A stretch of 41,912 nt of DNA from Alcanivorax sp. (GCF_002726155.1 NZ_PBSH01000020.1:1-41912); one strand, 5' to 3'. Counted from the first letter of the stretch, positions 15,995 through 24,671 are shown. The notes: generated by a model from the sequence alone, not told the origin. Translations and numbers: made by a program.

Positions 15995-17368
15995 ATGGTT
16001 AGCTGGAATACATCGCTCATTCGTCAGTACGGCAACCCTGGCCCCCGTTACACCTCCTATCCTCCTGCAACCAGTTTCCATGCTGACATCAGTGAAGAGG
16101 ACTTCTGGCTGGCACTGGATGAAGGCAATGTGGCACGGCGCCCGTTATCGCTGTACATGCACATCCCTTTCTGTGACAGCGTCTGTTATTACTGTGCCTG
16201 CAACCGTATCGTCACCGCCAACAAGGCTCGCGGAGCGGAGTATCTACAGCTGCTGAAGCAGGAAATTAAACGCAAAGCCACGCGAGTGGATAAGCGGCGA
16301 CCGGTGACCCAGATGCACTGGGGCGGCGGCACGCCCACCTTTCTCAATGACGGGGAGCTCACTGAGCTGGTATACGATCTGGCCCGTCACTTTAATCTGC
16401 GTGATGACGAGCGCAGTGACTATGCCATCGAAATTGATCCCCGCACGGTGGATCAGTCCCGTCTGGGGTTGCTCCGCGGGCTCGGCTTTAACCGGGTAAG
16501 TCTGGGCGTGCAAGATCTTGATCCTCGCGTGCAGAAAGCAGTCAACCGTATCCAGCCCTATGAACTTATTCGGGACACCATGGCCTGGAGCCGGGATTTC
16601 GGTTTCCGTTCTATCAATACAGATCTGATTTACGGGCTGCCCTGGCAATCGGAATCGAGTCTGGCGCGGACACTGGAGCAGCTATTGGCGCTCCGGCCAG
16701 ACCGTATATCACTGTATAACTACGCCCACCTGCCTTCACGGTTCAAGATCCAGCGGCAAATCCAGGCACAAGCACTGCCTGGCCCGGAAGAGAAATTACG
16801 CATGCTTGCTCGGGCGGGGAAAATGCTTCAGGAGCAGGGCTACTGCTATATCGGCATGGACCATTTTGCGCTGGAGAATGACAGCCTCTCAGTAGCGCAG
16901 AAAAACGGCCTTTTGCATCGCAACTTTCAGGGGTACACCCTCCATGGCGATGCCGACCTGCTGGGGCTTGGCGTGAGCGCCATCAGCCAGCTTGGCAACC
17001 TTTATGCCCAGAACCACAAAGCACTGGATGAATGGGCCTCCGACCTGAAACAGCGGCACCTGCCGATTGATAAAGGTTTCATGCTCAATCGCGATGACCA
17101 GATCCGGCGGGCACTGATCATTCAGCTGCTGTGCGACCTGTCGGTGGAGATGTCCACGTTCAGTGAGACCTGGGGCATTAATTTTGCCGATTATTTTGCC
17201 GATGCCCTGTCTGAATGGGTGACATTCGAAGCACAGGGTCTGGTGGCCGTGGAGAAAGGCCGATTGCACATTACCGAAAGCGGGCGTCTGGTCAGCCGGG
17301 CCCTGGTGATGCCTTTTGACCGCTATACCCCACGACAGCAACAAAACCGGTTCAGCCGGATTATTTGA
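15995..17368 (+). CDS. hemN: Oxygen-independent coproporphyrinogen III dehydrogenase
   Basis: A 457-residue radical SAM enzyme. It oxidatively decarboxylates coproporphyrinogen III to protoporphyrinogen IX without O2, the step needed for haem when oxygen is low. The [4Fe-4S] cysteines are C60, C64 and C67 in CDSVCYYCAC, with an extra C69 as in E. coli HemN. The N-terminus YGNPGPRYTSYPPA is the HemN signature that separates it from HemW. ATG 15995 follows a strong AGGAGG at 15984-15989, which decides against upstream starts. Transcription is probably from the FNR box at 15918. Haem supply here matches the needs of the adjacent haem-rich oxidase. Confidence 0.97.
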   Translation: MVSWNTSLIRQYGNPGPRYTSYPPATSFHADISEEDFWLALDEGNVARRPLSLYMHIPFCDSVCYYCACNRIVTANKARGAEYLQLLKQEIKRKATRVDKRRPVTQMHWGGGTPTFLNDGELTELVYDLARHFNLRDDERSDYAIEIDPRTVDQSRLGLLRGLGFNRVSLGVQDLDPRVQKAVNRIQPYELIRDTMAWSRDFGFRSINTDLIYGLPWQSESSLARTLEQLLALRPDRISLYNYAHLPSRFKIQRQIQAQALPGPEEKLRMLARAGKMLQEQGYCYIGMDHFALENDSLSVAQKNGLLHRNFQGYTLHGDADLLGLGVSAISQLGNLYAQNHKALDEWASDLKQRHLPIDKGFMLNRDDQIRRALIIQLLCDLSVEMSTFSETWGINFADYFADALSEWVTFEAQGLVAVEKGRLHITESGRLVSRALVMPFDRYTPRQQQNRFSRII

Positions 17369-17386
17369 CCTTTATTCTACTATTTT

Positions 17387-17406
17387 CACTCTATACTCTA
17401 AGAGTG
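17387..17406 (+). repeat. Small hairpin in the hemN-fnr gap
   Basis: CACTCT (17387-17392) and AGAGTG (17401-17406) can form a six-pair stem with an eight-base loop. It lies about 33 bases upstream of the GTG start of the regulator. No T-run follows. It may be a weak attenuator, a dyad operator, or chance. Confidence 0.3.
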
Positions 17407-17439
17407 ACGCTTTACGCAGCGATCAACCGGAGTCAAACC

Positions 17440-18159
17440 GTGTCTCATCATGTTTCCTGCAACGACTGTAGCCTTAGCCCCATCTGTCTGCCCTTGGCGG
17501 TGGCGCCGGCACAGCTGGATCAACTGGACCGCATTATCCACCGTGGCCGCCCACTGAAACGTGGTGATCACCTGTTCCGTGCCGCCGACGGGTTCGATTC
17601 CGTCTACGCAGTGCGTTCGGGAGCATTGAAAACCTATGTGGTCAGTGATGACGGCGAGGAACAGGTCACCGGGTTTTACCTGCCCGGTGAGGTGCTGGGC
17701 ATGGATGGCATCAGCACCGCACACCATGTTTCCAATGCCAAGGCACTGGAGACCGCTACCGTGTGCGAAATACCCTTCTCTCAGCTGGAAACCCTGTCGC
17801 AACAGATTCCCTCACTGCAGCATCATTTTTTCCGCTTGATGAGCAATGAAATTCGGGCAGACCGGGAGCTGCACATGCTGCTGGGCAAGAAAAGTGCAGA
17901 AGACCGCGTGGCCTCCCTGTTGCTATCACTGTCAGCCAGAAACCAGCGCCGTGGACTGAGCGACAATATCTTTCGTCTACCCATGTCCCGCTATGACATT
18001 GCCAACTACCTCGGCATGGCAGTGGAAACCGTCAGCCGTATTTTTACCCGTTTCCAGCAACAGAACTGGCTGCGCGTTACTGGCCGTGAAATTGAAATCC
18101 TTGATCGTGCTCGCCTGTGCGGCCAGAACCACGACCCTGCATTGGAGCTCACACAGTGA
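17440..18159 (+). CDS. fnr: Fnr/Anr oxygen-sensing transcriptional regulator
   Basis: A 239-residue Crp/Fnr protein. The [4Fe-4S] cluster cysteines are C7, C10 and C16 (CNDCSLSPIC) and C109 (ATVCEIPF), the four required for oxygen sensing. A cyclic-nucleotide-like sensor fold (about 30-150) and a dimer helix follow. The winged helix-turn-helix has the recognition segment VETVSRIFTRF, whose E, S and R read TTGAT half-sites. The GTG start at 17440 is chosen because CGGAG lies seven bases upstream and the protein then begins near the first cysteine. The longer in-frame ATG adds a hydrophobic stretch unlike the family. It closely resembles Pseudomonas Anr and should act on the boxes at 7320 and 15918. 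Confidence 0.96.
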   Translation: MSHHVSCNDCSLSPICLPLAVAPAQLDQLDRIIHRGRPLKRGDHLFRAADGFDSVYAVRSGALKTYVVSDDGEEQVTGFYLPGEVLGMDGISTAHHVSNAKALETATVCEIPFSQLETLSQQIPSLQHHFFRLMSNEIRADRELHMLLGKKSAEDRVASLLLSLSARNQRRGLSDNIFRLPMSRYDIANYLGMAVETVSRIFTRFQQQNWLRVTGREIEILDRARLCGQNHDPALELTQ

Positions 18160-19088
18160 CAGCCCCCGTCGTCGCGATCCTCGATCGCAATCTTAAAGCC
18201 GACCAACCCGCCCTGAGCAAGGCGCAGCACATCGCGGCTGCGGCCGGGGCGCCGTTGCAGATCATCGTCAATGCTTACTCTTCCGCCATGGTGCGTGCCG
18301 TTGGCATAGATGCCGAACGCCAGCAGGCGGCCAGGCAGCAGATCAGCAAAGCCTGGCACAAACGCGCCACCGCACTGCTGGGCGAAGACGCAGGTGAGAT
18401 CCTGGTTCTTTGGGAAAAAGACAGCATGGACGGGCTTCGCAAGGCCATACTGGCTCAGGCTCCGTCACTGGTGGTGGTGCATACCAGCGACGACAGCGCT
18501 CTGCGTCGTCACCTCTTTACCCCACGGGACTGGCAATTAATTCGCAAGGCGCCCTGCCCGGTGCTTTGCGTTCATAACCGGGAGTGGAATGCCACTCCTC
18601 GTATTCTTGCCGCGCTGGATCCGGGCACCGGGGAAGCCTCCGATGACCGGCTCTCTGTGCGGGTACTGGAAGGCGCACGCCAACAGGCCGCCTTGCTTGG
18701 AGCTCAGCTCACGGCATGCCACGTGCTCGATGAAATGGATGAAGGCCTGATTATGGTGGCGGGCGAAGCCATTCCGGATTACACCGGCAGCATGGAAAAA
18801 GTACGCGCCTACCATCGGGACAATTTCTTTCAGTTCGGGGCCGCCCAGGGGTTGGATCAGGACCAGTTGGTGACACTGAACGGGCCCATTGCCCATAGCT
18901 TGTCCAGCTACTGCGACAAGGAAGATGTGGATCTACTGGTACTGGGTACCGTCCACCGCAACCTGCCCGAACGGTTACTGCTCGGCTCCACTGCTGAATC
19001 CGTGATTACTCGCGCCAATGCCGATGTACTGGTGATCAAGCCTGACGATTTTCAATCGCCCTGGCGCGACAATGACGATGATCAATGA
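18156..19088 (+). CDS. uspE: Universal stress protein, tandem-domain UspE type
   Basis: 310 residues with two consecutive Usp domains (about 1-145 and 150-305). The second ends with DLLVLGTVHRN then a GSTAESV-like nucleotide-binding loop (LLLGSTAESVITRANADVLV). E. coli UspE has the same double-domain plan and its gene also neighbours fnr. The GTG start at 18156 overlaps the fnr stop (GTGA) and GGAG lies eight bases before it, so the two are translationally coupled. A role in survival under low oxygen is likely from context, but the biochemical activity is unknown. Confidence 0.9.
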   Translation: MTAPVVAILDRNLKADQPALSKAQHIAAAAGAPLQIIVNAYSSAMVRAVGIDAERQQAARQQISKAWHKRATALLGEDAGEILVLWEKDSMDGLRKAILAQAPSLVVVHTSDDSALRRHLFTPRDWQLIRKAPCPVLCVHNREWNATPRILAALDPGTGEASDDRLSVRVLEGARQQAALLGAQLTACHVLDEMDEGLIMVAGEAIPDYTGSMEKVRAYHRDNFFQFGAAQGLDQDQLVTLNGPIAHSLSSYCDKEDVDLLVLGTVHRNLPERLLLGSTAESVITRANADVLVIKPDDFQSPWRDNDDDQ

Positions 19089-19109
19089 CGCTCACACTAG
19101 AGAGGCTCC

Positions 19110-19415
19110 ATGATGTCAGATAAAAAGGACTTTACCGCCCGCGCCCGTCAGCAACTTGAAGATTGGGACTATCAACTCGATCGCCTGTCGGCACGGTTGA
19201 ACGATTTGCGTGATGAATGGCGCGAAGAGGCCCGGGAAAAACTCAACGAAATGAAAGGCCGCCGCAGTGAATTCGAGGAAAAACTGGAGCGCCTGGAATC
19301 CCATGGTGATGACGCCTGGGATGACATCAAGGCCGGGCTTGAAATTGCCTGGGATGGCCTGAAAACCGGTTTCCTTGCCGCCAAGAGTGAATTCGAGGAC
19401 AACAAGAAACATTGA
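19110..19415 (+). CDS. Small charged coiled-coil protein
   Basis: 101 residues, almost entirely alpha-helical by composition, rich in D, E, K and R. A heptad-like coiled coil runs from about residue 10 to 65, followed by an amphipathic AWDDIKAGLEIAWDGLKTGF segment with repeated tryptophans. No signal peptide or membrane helix. AGAGAGG precedes the ATG at 19110 (a second ATG is at 19113). It lies 21 bases after uspE on the same strand and probably belongs to the fnr-uspE transcript. I do not recognise a named family; short coiled-coil proteins of this kind are often annotated as hypothetical. Function unknown. Confidence 0.8.
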   Translation: MMSDKKDFTARARQQLEDWDYQLDRLSARLNDLRDEWREEAREKLNEMKGRRSEFEEKLERLESHGDDAWDDIKAGLEIAWDGLKTGFLAAKSEFEDNKKH

Positions 19416-19428
19416 GAGCTCATGAACA

Positions 19429-19457
19429 GATGACGCGGGCACCTAGACCGCGTCATC
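19429..19457. terminator. Hairpin between convergent genes
   Basis: GATGACGCGG (19429-19438) and CCGCGTCATC (19448-19457) form a perfect ten-pair stem with a nine-base loop. It lies between the coiled-coil gene and convergent yaaA, so it could end transcription from both sides. There is no T-run, so a strong rho-independent terminator is not certain. Confidence 0.55.
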
Positions 19458-19469
19458 GCTGAGTGCCGC

Positions 19470-20249
19470 TCAGGCACCCTGCTCTGCCCTGCGAAACACC
19501 GGTTTCAACGCGGTGGACTCGGACTCACAATAGTGATAGCCCGCCACATCAAACTGTTTCAATTTGGCCGGATCCTTCAGCCCTTTCCTGATGATCCAGG
19601 CTGCCATCAATCCCCGCGCTTTCTTCGCGTAAAAACTGATAACCTTGTACTTGCCGTTTTTTTCGTCCTGAAAAACGGGCTCGATGATGGTGCCGGCGAC
19701 ATTTTTCTTTTTGACCGACTTGAAGTACTCGTTGGACGCCAGATTCACCAGGGCATCGGTTTTGGCTGCCTTCATGTCCTTATTCAGCACGTCGGTAATG
19801 GTGTCGCCCCAAAAGGCGTATAAATCCTTGCCGCGAACGTTATCCAGTCGTGTGCCCATTTCCAGCCGATAAGGCTGCATCAGGTCCAGTGGGCGCAGCA
19901 CCCCATACAAGCCGGAGAGCATACGGAATCGCGACTGGGCATCATTGAGCTGGTTGTCAGTGAACGACCCAATATCCAGACCGGTGTACACATCGCCTTT
20001 GAAAGCAAACGCCGCCGGGCGCGCATTTTTCTTGTTGAAGGGGCGAGCCCACAAGGAAAAACGCTCTGCATTCAGATGGGCAATTTTGTCACTAACACTC
20101 ATCAGGCTGCTGATATCTGCCGGCGAAAGCTGGCGTGCACGCTCAATCAGCACCTCGCTATGATCAAGCAAGCGGGGTTGCGTGGCTTTCAGTGCCGGTA
20201 ATTCACTCTCGTAATCCAGCGTTTTTGCCGGCGAGACAACAATCAACAT
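19470..20249 (-). CDS. yaaA: Peroxide stress protein YaaA (DUF328)
   Basis: 259 residues, matching the family length. The N-terminus MLIVVSPAKTLDYES is the family signature, with further conserved blocks MSVSDKIAHLNAERF, AFKGDVYTGLDIGSF and MLSGLYGVLRPLDLMQPYRLEMGT (given in parts). YaaA is induced by peroxide in E. coli, binds DNA and lowers intracellular iron and oxidative damage. AAGGAGAAGGGC precedes the start, and a -10 TATAAT lies at 20279-20284 on the minus strand. It is convergent with the uspE unit and stands alone. Confidence 0.95.
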   Translation of the reverse strand: MLIVVSPAKTLDYESELPALKATQPRLLDHSEVLIERARQLSPADISSLMSVSDKIAHLNAERFSLWARPFNKKNARPAAFAFKGDVYTGLDIGSFTDNQLNDAQSRFRMLSGLYGVLRPLDLMQPYRLEMGTRLDNVRGKDLYAFWGDTITDVLNKDMKAAKTDALVNLASNEYFKSVKKKNVAGTIIEPVFQDEKNGKYKVISFYAKKARGLMAAWIIRKGLKDPAKLKQFDVAGYHYCESESTALKPVFRRAEQGA

Positions 20250-20323
20250 GCCCTTCTCCTTTACATATGCCTGCTGGGATTATATGAATCAGGAAAGGTC
20301 AGGTCTGCATCTGTGGAGGATAA

Positions 20324-20806
20324 ATGCGCCTATTGCTTGTATTAACTGTGGTTATCGCGGTCTCTGCCCTGTTATGGGGGAGCTGGCAATGGGGCCGGCG
20401 TCCGTTTTTGCTGATCGCCAGTCTGGTGCTGGCCGGTCTGATCGTGCTGGCCGTCGGTGTCTGGCAAGGCGGCAAGGATGATCAGGTGTATTTGCCACCC
20501 AAGGGGGTGGAGCTGGCCCTTTCGGAAATTCGAGACTCGGAATCCGGCGTGCGCCTCAGCGGGACGGTTCGCAATGAAGGCAAGCAGGATGTTGCCGCAC
20601 TTTCACTGCAGGCACAGGCGCTGCATTGCCAGTCAGCGGAGGATTGTCAGGTCATTTATCAGCAGCCCATTACTCTGCAGATGTATCTACCTCGCGGCAG
20701 TGAATATCAGTTTGCGGTTGTAAGCCGTCACCCGGAGGAAAAAACGCGGGTGGATCGCTGGCAACTACAGGTAGTGGAAAAGCTGGCCTACCCGGAACAG
20801 GAATAA
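20324..20806 (+). CDS. Hypothetical membrane protein, two N-terminal helices
   Basis: 160 residues. Two transmembrane helices (about 2-19 and 28-47) are followed by a soluble beta-rich domain of about 100 residues with LSGTVRNEGKQDVAALSLQA, a pattern reminiscent of immunoglobulin-like FxLYD domains. Two cysteines, in HCQSAEDCQ, are close enough to form a disulfide if the domain is periplasmic. GGAGG lies upstream of the ATG. It faces away from yaaA and precedes the metallohydrolase gene by 73 bases. I do not recognise the family, and no function is assigned. Confidence 0.8.
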   Translation: MRLLLVLTVVIAVSALLWGSWQWGRRPFLLIASLVLAGLIVLAVGVWQGGKDDQVYLPPKGVELALSEIRDSESGVRLSGTVRNEGKQDVAALSLQAQALHCQSAEDCQVIYQQPITLQMYLPRGSEYQFAVVSRHPEEKTRVDRWQLQVVEKLAYPEQE

Positions 20807-20879
20807 GGCGCGCGAGACCGGGCTGGCATGATCTGGCATGAATCGTCACAATGCGGCTTCCAAACTCCCAGGAGTCATT

Positions 20880-21713
20880 ATGGCATCACTGATTCCCGGC
20901 CAGCTCACCCCCATCGGCGACCACGCCTGGCGGGTACTGGCGCGCAACCCGGGCATGATGACCGGGCCAGGCACCAACAGTTATTTGTTTGGCAGGGACA
21001 GCCTTACCGTTATTGACCCCGGTCCGGAAGACCAGGAGCATCTGCAGGCCCTGTTGCAGGCCGCCCGCACTCTGGACAAGCCGATCACCCAGGTCATCGT
21101 CACGCACACTCACCGTGACCATTCTCCGGGTGCACTGGCTCTGGTGGCCGCCACAGGCGCCCGCTGCCTGGGCCCCTCTGTGCCGGATGACGGACTCCAG
21201 GATGAAAGCTGGAATGCGGATCGACTGCTGGGTGAAGGTGATACGGTCGACTGTGGCGGCGTCAGCCTCACCGCCATTGAAACCCCTGGTCATGTAGGCA
21301 ACCACCTCTGCTACCTGAGCGAACAGGGTTTGCTGTTCACCGGCGACCACCTGATTCAGGGCTCCACCGTGGTCATCGCGCCCCCTTCGGGTTCCATGCA
21401 GGCGTACTTTGCGTCACTGAGAAAACTGCAGAATCGAGGCATCACCCTGATGGCTCCCGGCCACGGCGATGTAATCAGCCAGCCGGAGGACACCCTCTCC
21501 CAGACCCTGGCTCACCGCCAGAAGCGCGAAGACAAGGTCGTTGACTGCCTGACGGCAACAGCTCAGCCGTTGGCAACTCTGGTAACGGCGGTGTATGACG
21601 ATGTACCGGTTTTTTTGCACGGCGTGGCACAGCTTTCGCTGAGCGCACATTTGATCAAGCTTGCCGCAGAAGGCAAGGCATCTGAAGCGACGGGCGGCTG
21701 GGCGTTGCCCTGA
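20880..21713 (+). CDS. Metallo-beta-lactamase-fold hydrolase (LACTB2-like)
   Basis: 277 residues. The zinc-binding motif THTHRDH gives H76, H78, D80 and H81. Further metal ligands appear in TPGHVGNHLCYL and FTGDHLIQGST, and the last histidine in APGHGDVI. A C-terminal winged-helix-like segment (about 215-277) groups it with the LACTB2/beta-lactamase-related type rather than glyoxalase II. Hydrolase activity on a thioester, phosphodiester or RNA is possible; the substrate is not known. ATG 20880 is preferred to 20838 because AGGAG lies five bases upstream and homologues begin near this point. Confidence 0.9.
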   Translation: MASLIPGQLTPIGDHAWRVLARNPGMMTGPGTNSYLFGRDSLTVIDPGPEDQEHLQALLQAARTLDKPITQVIVTHTHRDHSPGALALVAATGARCLGPSVPDDGLQDESWNADRLLGEGDTVDCGGVSLTAIETPGHVGNHLCYLSEQGLLFTGDHLIQGSTVVIAPPSGSMQAYFASLRKLQNRGITLMAPGHGDVISQPEDTLSQTLAHRQKREDKVVDCLTATAQPLATLVTAVYDDVPVFLHGVAQLSLSAHLIKLAAEGKASEATGGWALP

Positions 21714-21767
21714 CGCCCGACGCCGCGTTCCATCAAAGATCAGGACCAAAGGTCAGGCCACCCCCCC

Positions 21768-22718
21768 CTATAACCAGCCTTTTCGTTTGAAATACCAGTA
21801 CGGTGCCATGCCGGACAACACCATCAACCCAATAGCCATCGGATACCCAAAACGGAAATCCAGCTCGGGCATAATCTCGAAGTTCATACCGTAGATGCTG
21901 GCAATCATGGTGGGCGGCAGGAACACCACCGCCGCAATGGAAAAAATCTTGATGATCTGGTTTTGCTGGATGTTGATGAACCCTTGGGCGGCATCCATCA
22001 GGAAGTTAATTTTGTCGAACAGAAAGGTGGTATGCGACATCAAGGTATCCAGGTCGTGCTGGATTTCCTCGCAGGTGCGCCGGCGAACCTTGTCCGCACG
22101 GACATAACGCTGAATGAAAGAAATGGAGCGCTGGGTGTCCATCAGGCACAAGCGGATTTTCCCGTTGGTATCTTCCAGTTGGGCCAGACGTTCGATGTCC
22201 TCTTCGAGCTCACCGTTTTCTTCTTCCAGCACGCTGTAACCAACCTTTTCCAGGTCACGGTGCACATCTTCCAGCGCATCTGCCAGGTTTTCCACTTTCT
22301 GATCCAGGATACTGAGCAGAATATCCATGGGCTGAGAAACCCTTACCCACCCCCGGCGCACTCGCAGGCGTAACAAACGAAAATCCGGCAGGCGTGAATC
22401 ACGGAACGAGAGCAGCCGCCCTTCCTGCACCACAAAGGCCACCGTGGAAGTCCGGGCACGGCCTTCTGACTGGAACAGGAACAGGGAGTGAACGTGGAGG
22501 CCCTGCTCATCACTGAAAAAGCGGGCCGAGGCTTCAATTTCTTCCATGTCGTCGGAATCGGGCAGCTCGGCCTGAAGAAATTGCTGGATCAGATTCCGCT
22601 CGTCTTCCTCAGCATCAACCAGGTCGATCCAGCTGCCGGCTTCTGCCAGCGACGGCATGATGGTGTCCACATCCTTTTCGCGCAGAACACCATTTTCGAT
22701 TCGAAAGATATGCAGCAT
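21768..22718 (-). CDS. corA: Magnesium/cobalt transport protein CorA
   Basis: 316 residues, the same length as E. coli CorA and clearly alike along its length. The large N-terminal cytoplasmic domain holds EDIEASARFF-like (EEIEASARFFSDEQGLHVHS) and KIRLCLMDTQRSISF blocks. The two C-terminal transmembrane helices follow, with the selectivity motif YGMNFE near residue 277 and the basic C-terminus YFKRKGWL. It forms a pentameric Mg2+ channel in the inner membrane. ATG 22718 is chosen because the longer frame adds 72 residues with no family match and AGGGA precedes this start. The gene is convergent with the metallohydrolase and divergent from the AlkB-like gene. Confidence 0.96.
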   Translation of the reverse strand: MLHIFRIENGVLREKDVDTIMPSLAEAGSWIDLVDAEEDERNLIQQFLQAELPDSDDMEEIEASARFFSDEQGLHVHSLFLFQSEGRARTSTVAFVVQEGRLLSFRDSRLPDFRLLRLRVRRGWVRVSQPMDILLSILDQKVENLADALEDVHRDLEKVGYSVLEEENGELEEDIERLAQLEDTNGKIRLCLMDTQRSISFIQRYVRADKVRRRTCEEIQHDLDTLMSHTTFLFDKINFLMDAAQGFINIQQNQIIKIFSIAAVVFLPPTMIASIYGMNFEIMPELDFRFGYPMAIGLMVLSGMAPYWYFKRKGWL

Positions 22719-22773
22719 GATGTTTCCCTGATCATCCTCGCCGGCAGCGGCCGGCAATCTTTGTAGAGCCGTT

Positions 22774-23421
22774 ATGTGTTTACCGACAACCGGGCCCCAG
22801 GCTCGGCAAACTGCTTCTCTTATCGACCTGAGCAGCGATGCGCAGCTGCATCGCTGGGCGGGTTTGATGGGGCCATCGCAAGCAGACCACCTGCTGGCTA
22901 CGTTAAGCCAGACTCTGGATTGGCAACAACCCAAGATTACCGTGTATGGGCGGCAGCACCCAGTCCCGCGGTTAACCGCCTGGCATGGCGATACCGGGCT
23001 GCGCTATCGCTATTCCGGGCATACGCACACGGCAACCGGCTGGCCTGCCGGGCTATTGCCGGCCAAGGCCGCGATCGAACGCGTCACCGGCAAAACATTC
23101 AACAGCGTGCTGGCCAATCTGTACCGTAATGGTGACGACTGCATGGGCTACCACAGCGATAACGAGCCGGAGCTGGGCCATGCGCCCTGGGTGGCGTCCT
23201 ACAATCTTGGTGCCTGCCGCGAATTGACCTTCCGGCCGAAAGGCCCGGGCAGTCAGCGCCAGTGCCTGAGTGTGCCACTTCATCATGACGATCTTTTGTT
23301 GATGTCACCGGGCGTACAGGCCTGCTTTGAGCATGCCCTGCCCCGCCGCCGCAACCGGCCTGACCCGCGCATCAACCTGACCTTCCGCTATATCGTCCCT
23401 GACCAGAACCCGGATCTTTGA
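22774..23421 (+). CDS. alkB: AlkB-type 2-oxoglutarate/Fe(II) dioxygenase
   Basis: 215 residues. The iron ligands are H127 and D129 in YHSDNEPELG, and H187 in CFEHALP. The 2-oxoglutarate-binding pair is R199 and R205 in RINLTFR. The segment NLYRNGDDCMGYHSDNE is typical of the ALKBH2/ALKBH3-like bacterial group, which removes alkyl groups from damaged bases in DNA by oxidation. It lacks any Ada-type neighbour, so damage induction is not evident. The start at 22774 is 55 bases from the divergent corA start. The stop codon is inside a hairpin shared with the convergent gene. Confidence 0.92.
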   Translation: MCLPTTGPQARQTASLIDLSSDAQLHRWAGLMGPSQADHLLATLSQTLDWQQPKITVYGRQHPVPRLTAWHGDTGLRYRYSGHTHTATGWPAGLLPAKAAIERVTGKTFNSVLANLYRNGDDCMGYHSDNEPELGHAPWVASYNLGACRELTFRPKGPGSQRQCLSVPLHHDDLLLMSPGVQACFEHALPRRRNRPDPRINLTFRYIVPDQNPDL

Positions 23422-23438
23422 AACAGCGTCCTGTTTCA
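23419..23438. terminator. Hairpin between convergent alkB and spmAB-like genes
   Basis: TGAAACAG (23419-23426) and CTGTTTCA (23431-23438) make a perfect eight-pair stem with the loop CGTC. The stem begins at the alkB stop codon. No long T-run follows on either side, so it is a weak bidirectional terminator candidate. Confidence 0.5.
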
Positions 23439-23447
23439 CCACGGCTT

Positions 23448-24671
23448 TCAGGCAAAAAACAGGTAACTCAGGAAAATGGCGCTGACCAGCCCGGCGGCAT
23501 CTGCCGCCAGCCCACACCACAGCGCATAGCGGAAATCACGAATCCCTACACTGCCGAAATACACGGTCAACACATAAAAGGTGGTTTCCGTAGAGCCCTG
23601 CATCACCGCCGCCATCCGCCCAGCCAGCGAATCCACTCCATGGGTCTGCATAACGTCCACCATGGCGGCCCGCGCCCCGGAACCGCTCAAAGGCTTGAGC
23701 AGGGCCACCGGCAATGCATCCACAAAGCGGGTATCCAGCCCAAGCGCGCCAACCCCGCTGCGAATGCCGTCCAGAAACAAGCCCAGCACGCCCCCGGCCC
23801 GAAGCATGGCAATGGCCGCCAGCATGGCCACCAGGTAAGGAATAATTTTTACCGCAAGCGTGAAGCCCTCCTTTGCCCCCTCTACAAAAGCATCGTAGCT
23901 ATCCACCCCGGACCGCCAGGCGGCGATAAAGAACACACTCAAGACAAGCAGAAGAATGCCGTTACCCAGCAGGCTGGCGAACGTGTTGGCGGCCTCTGCC
24001 GGGGCCAGTAACACAACGGCGCCAAGCAAACCCAGAACCGCCAGCCAGACGCCCATTACCGTGAGCAATAGCGGGCTGGCCAGGGGAAGTTTTTGCACCC
24101 TGGCGGTAACAATTACGCCTACCAGAGTGGAAATGGTGGTTGCCATCAGCAAAGGCAGGTACACCAGCGCCGGATCTTCTGCGCCTTGCTGAGCGCGAAA
24201 AAGCAGTACTGTGACCGGAACCAGGGTCACCGATGATGTATTGAGCACCAGAAACATAATCTGGCTGTTAGTGGCGCTGCGCGGGGACGGATTGTCTTTC
24301 TGGAGTGACTCCATGGCTTTGAGGCCCAGTGGCGTCGCGGCGTTATCCAGCCCCAGCATATTGGCCGCCAGATTCATGGATACCGGAGCAGCCGCCTCCG
24401 GAGTTCGGGCAATACCTGGCATGACACGGACCAGCACCGGCGTCACCCAGCCGGACACCCGATCAGCCAGCCGGCTGGCTTCCGCCAGCCGAAACAGGCC
24501 GCTCCACAGCGCCAGCACCCCGACCAGCCCCAGGCTCACCTCTACCGCCAAGTCAGCGGATTCCCACAGGGCATTGATAAGACGCCCTGGTGCCTCCATG
24601 TCCCCGGCCATGAGCTGGATCACTGCCCCGGCGATACCCGCCAGGAAAAACAGGCTAAACAGTCTGTGCAA
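23448..24671 (-). CDS. SpmA/SpmB-fusion nucleoside-recognition membrane protein
   Basis: 407 residues with roughly ten transmembrane helices. Two consecutive Gate (nucleoside recognition) domains are visible. The first includes SMNLAANMLGLDNAATPLGL (about residues 97-116) and the second includes SGSGARAAMVDVM then MQGSTETTFYVL. These are the signatures of SpmA and SpmB, separate proteins in spore formers but fused in many Gram-negative bacteria that do not sporulate. The transported or sensed compound is unknown. The gene is divergent from prc, with unusual repeats between them. Confidence 0.88.
   Translation of the reverse strand: MHRLFSLFFLAGIAGAVIQLMAGDMEAPGRLINALWESADLAVEVSLGLVGVLALWSGLFRLAEASRLADRVSGWVTPVLVRVMPGIARTPEAAAPVSMNLAANMLGLDNAATPLGLKAMESLQKDNPSPRSATNSQIMFLVLNTSSVTLVPVTVLLFRAQQGAEDPALVYLPLLMATTISTLVGVIVTARVQKLPLASPLLLTVMGVWLAVLGLLGAVVLLAPAEAANTFASLLGNGILLLVLSVFFIAAWRSGVDSYDAFVEGAKEGFTLAVKIIPYLVAMLAAIAMLRAGGVLGLFLDGIRSGVGALGLDTRFVDALPVALLKPLSGSGARAAMVDVMQTHGVDSLAGRMAAVMQGSTETTFYVLTVYFGSVGIRDFRYALWCGLAADAAGLVSAIFLSYLFFA

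Noticed and set aside
23418..24011. 197-codon plus-strand frame opposite the SpmAB-like gene
   Set aside because: Low-complexity shadow rich in H, Q, P and R; it begins in the terminator hairpin and lacks a ribosome-binding site.
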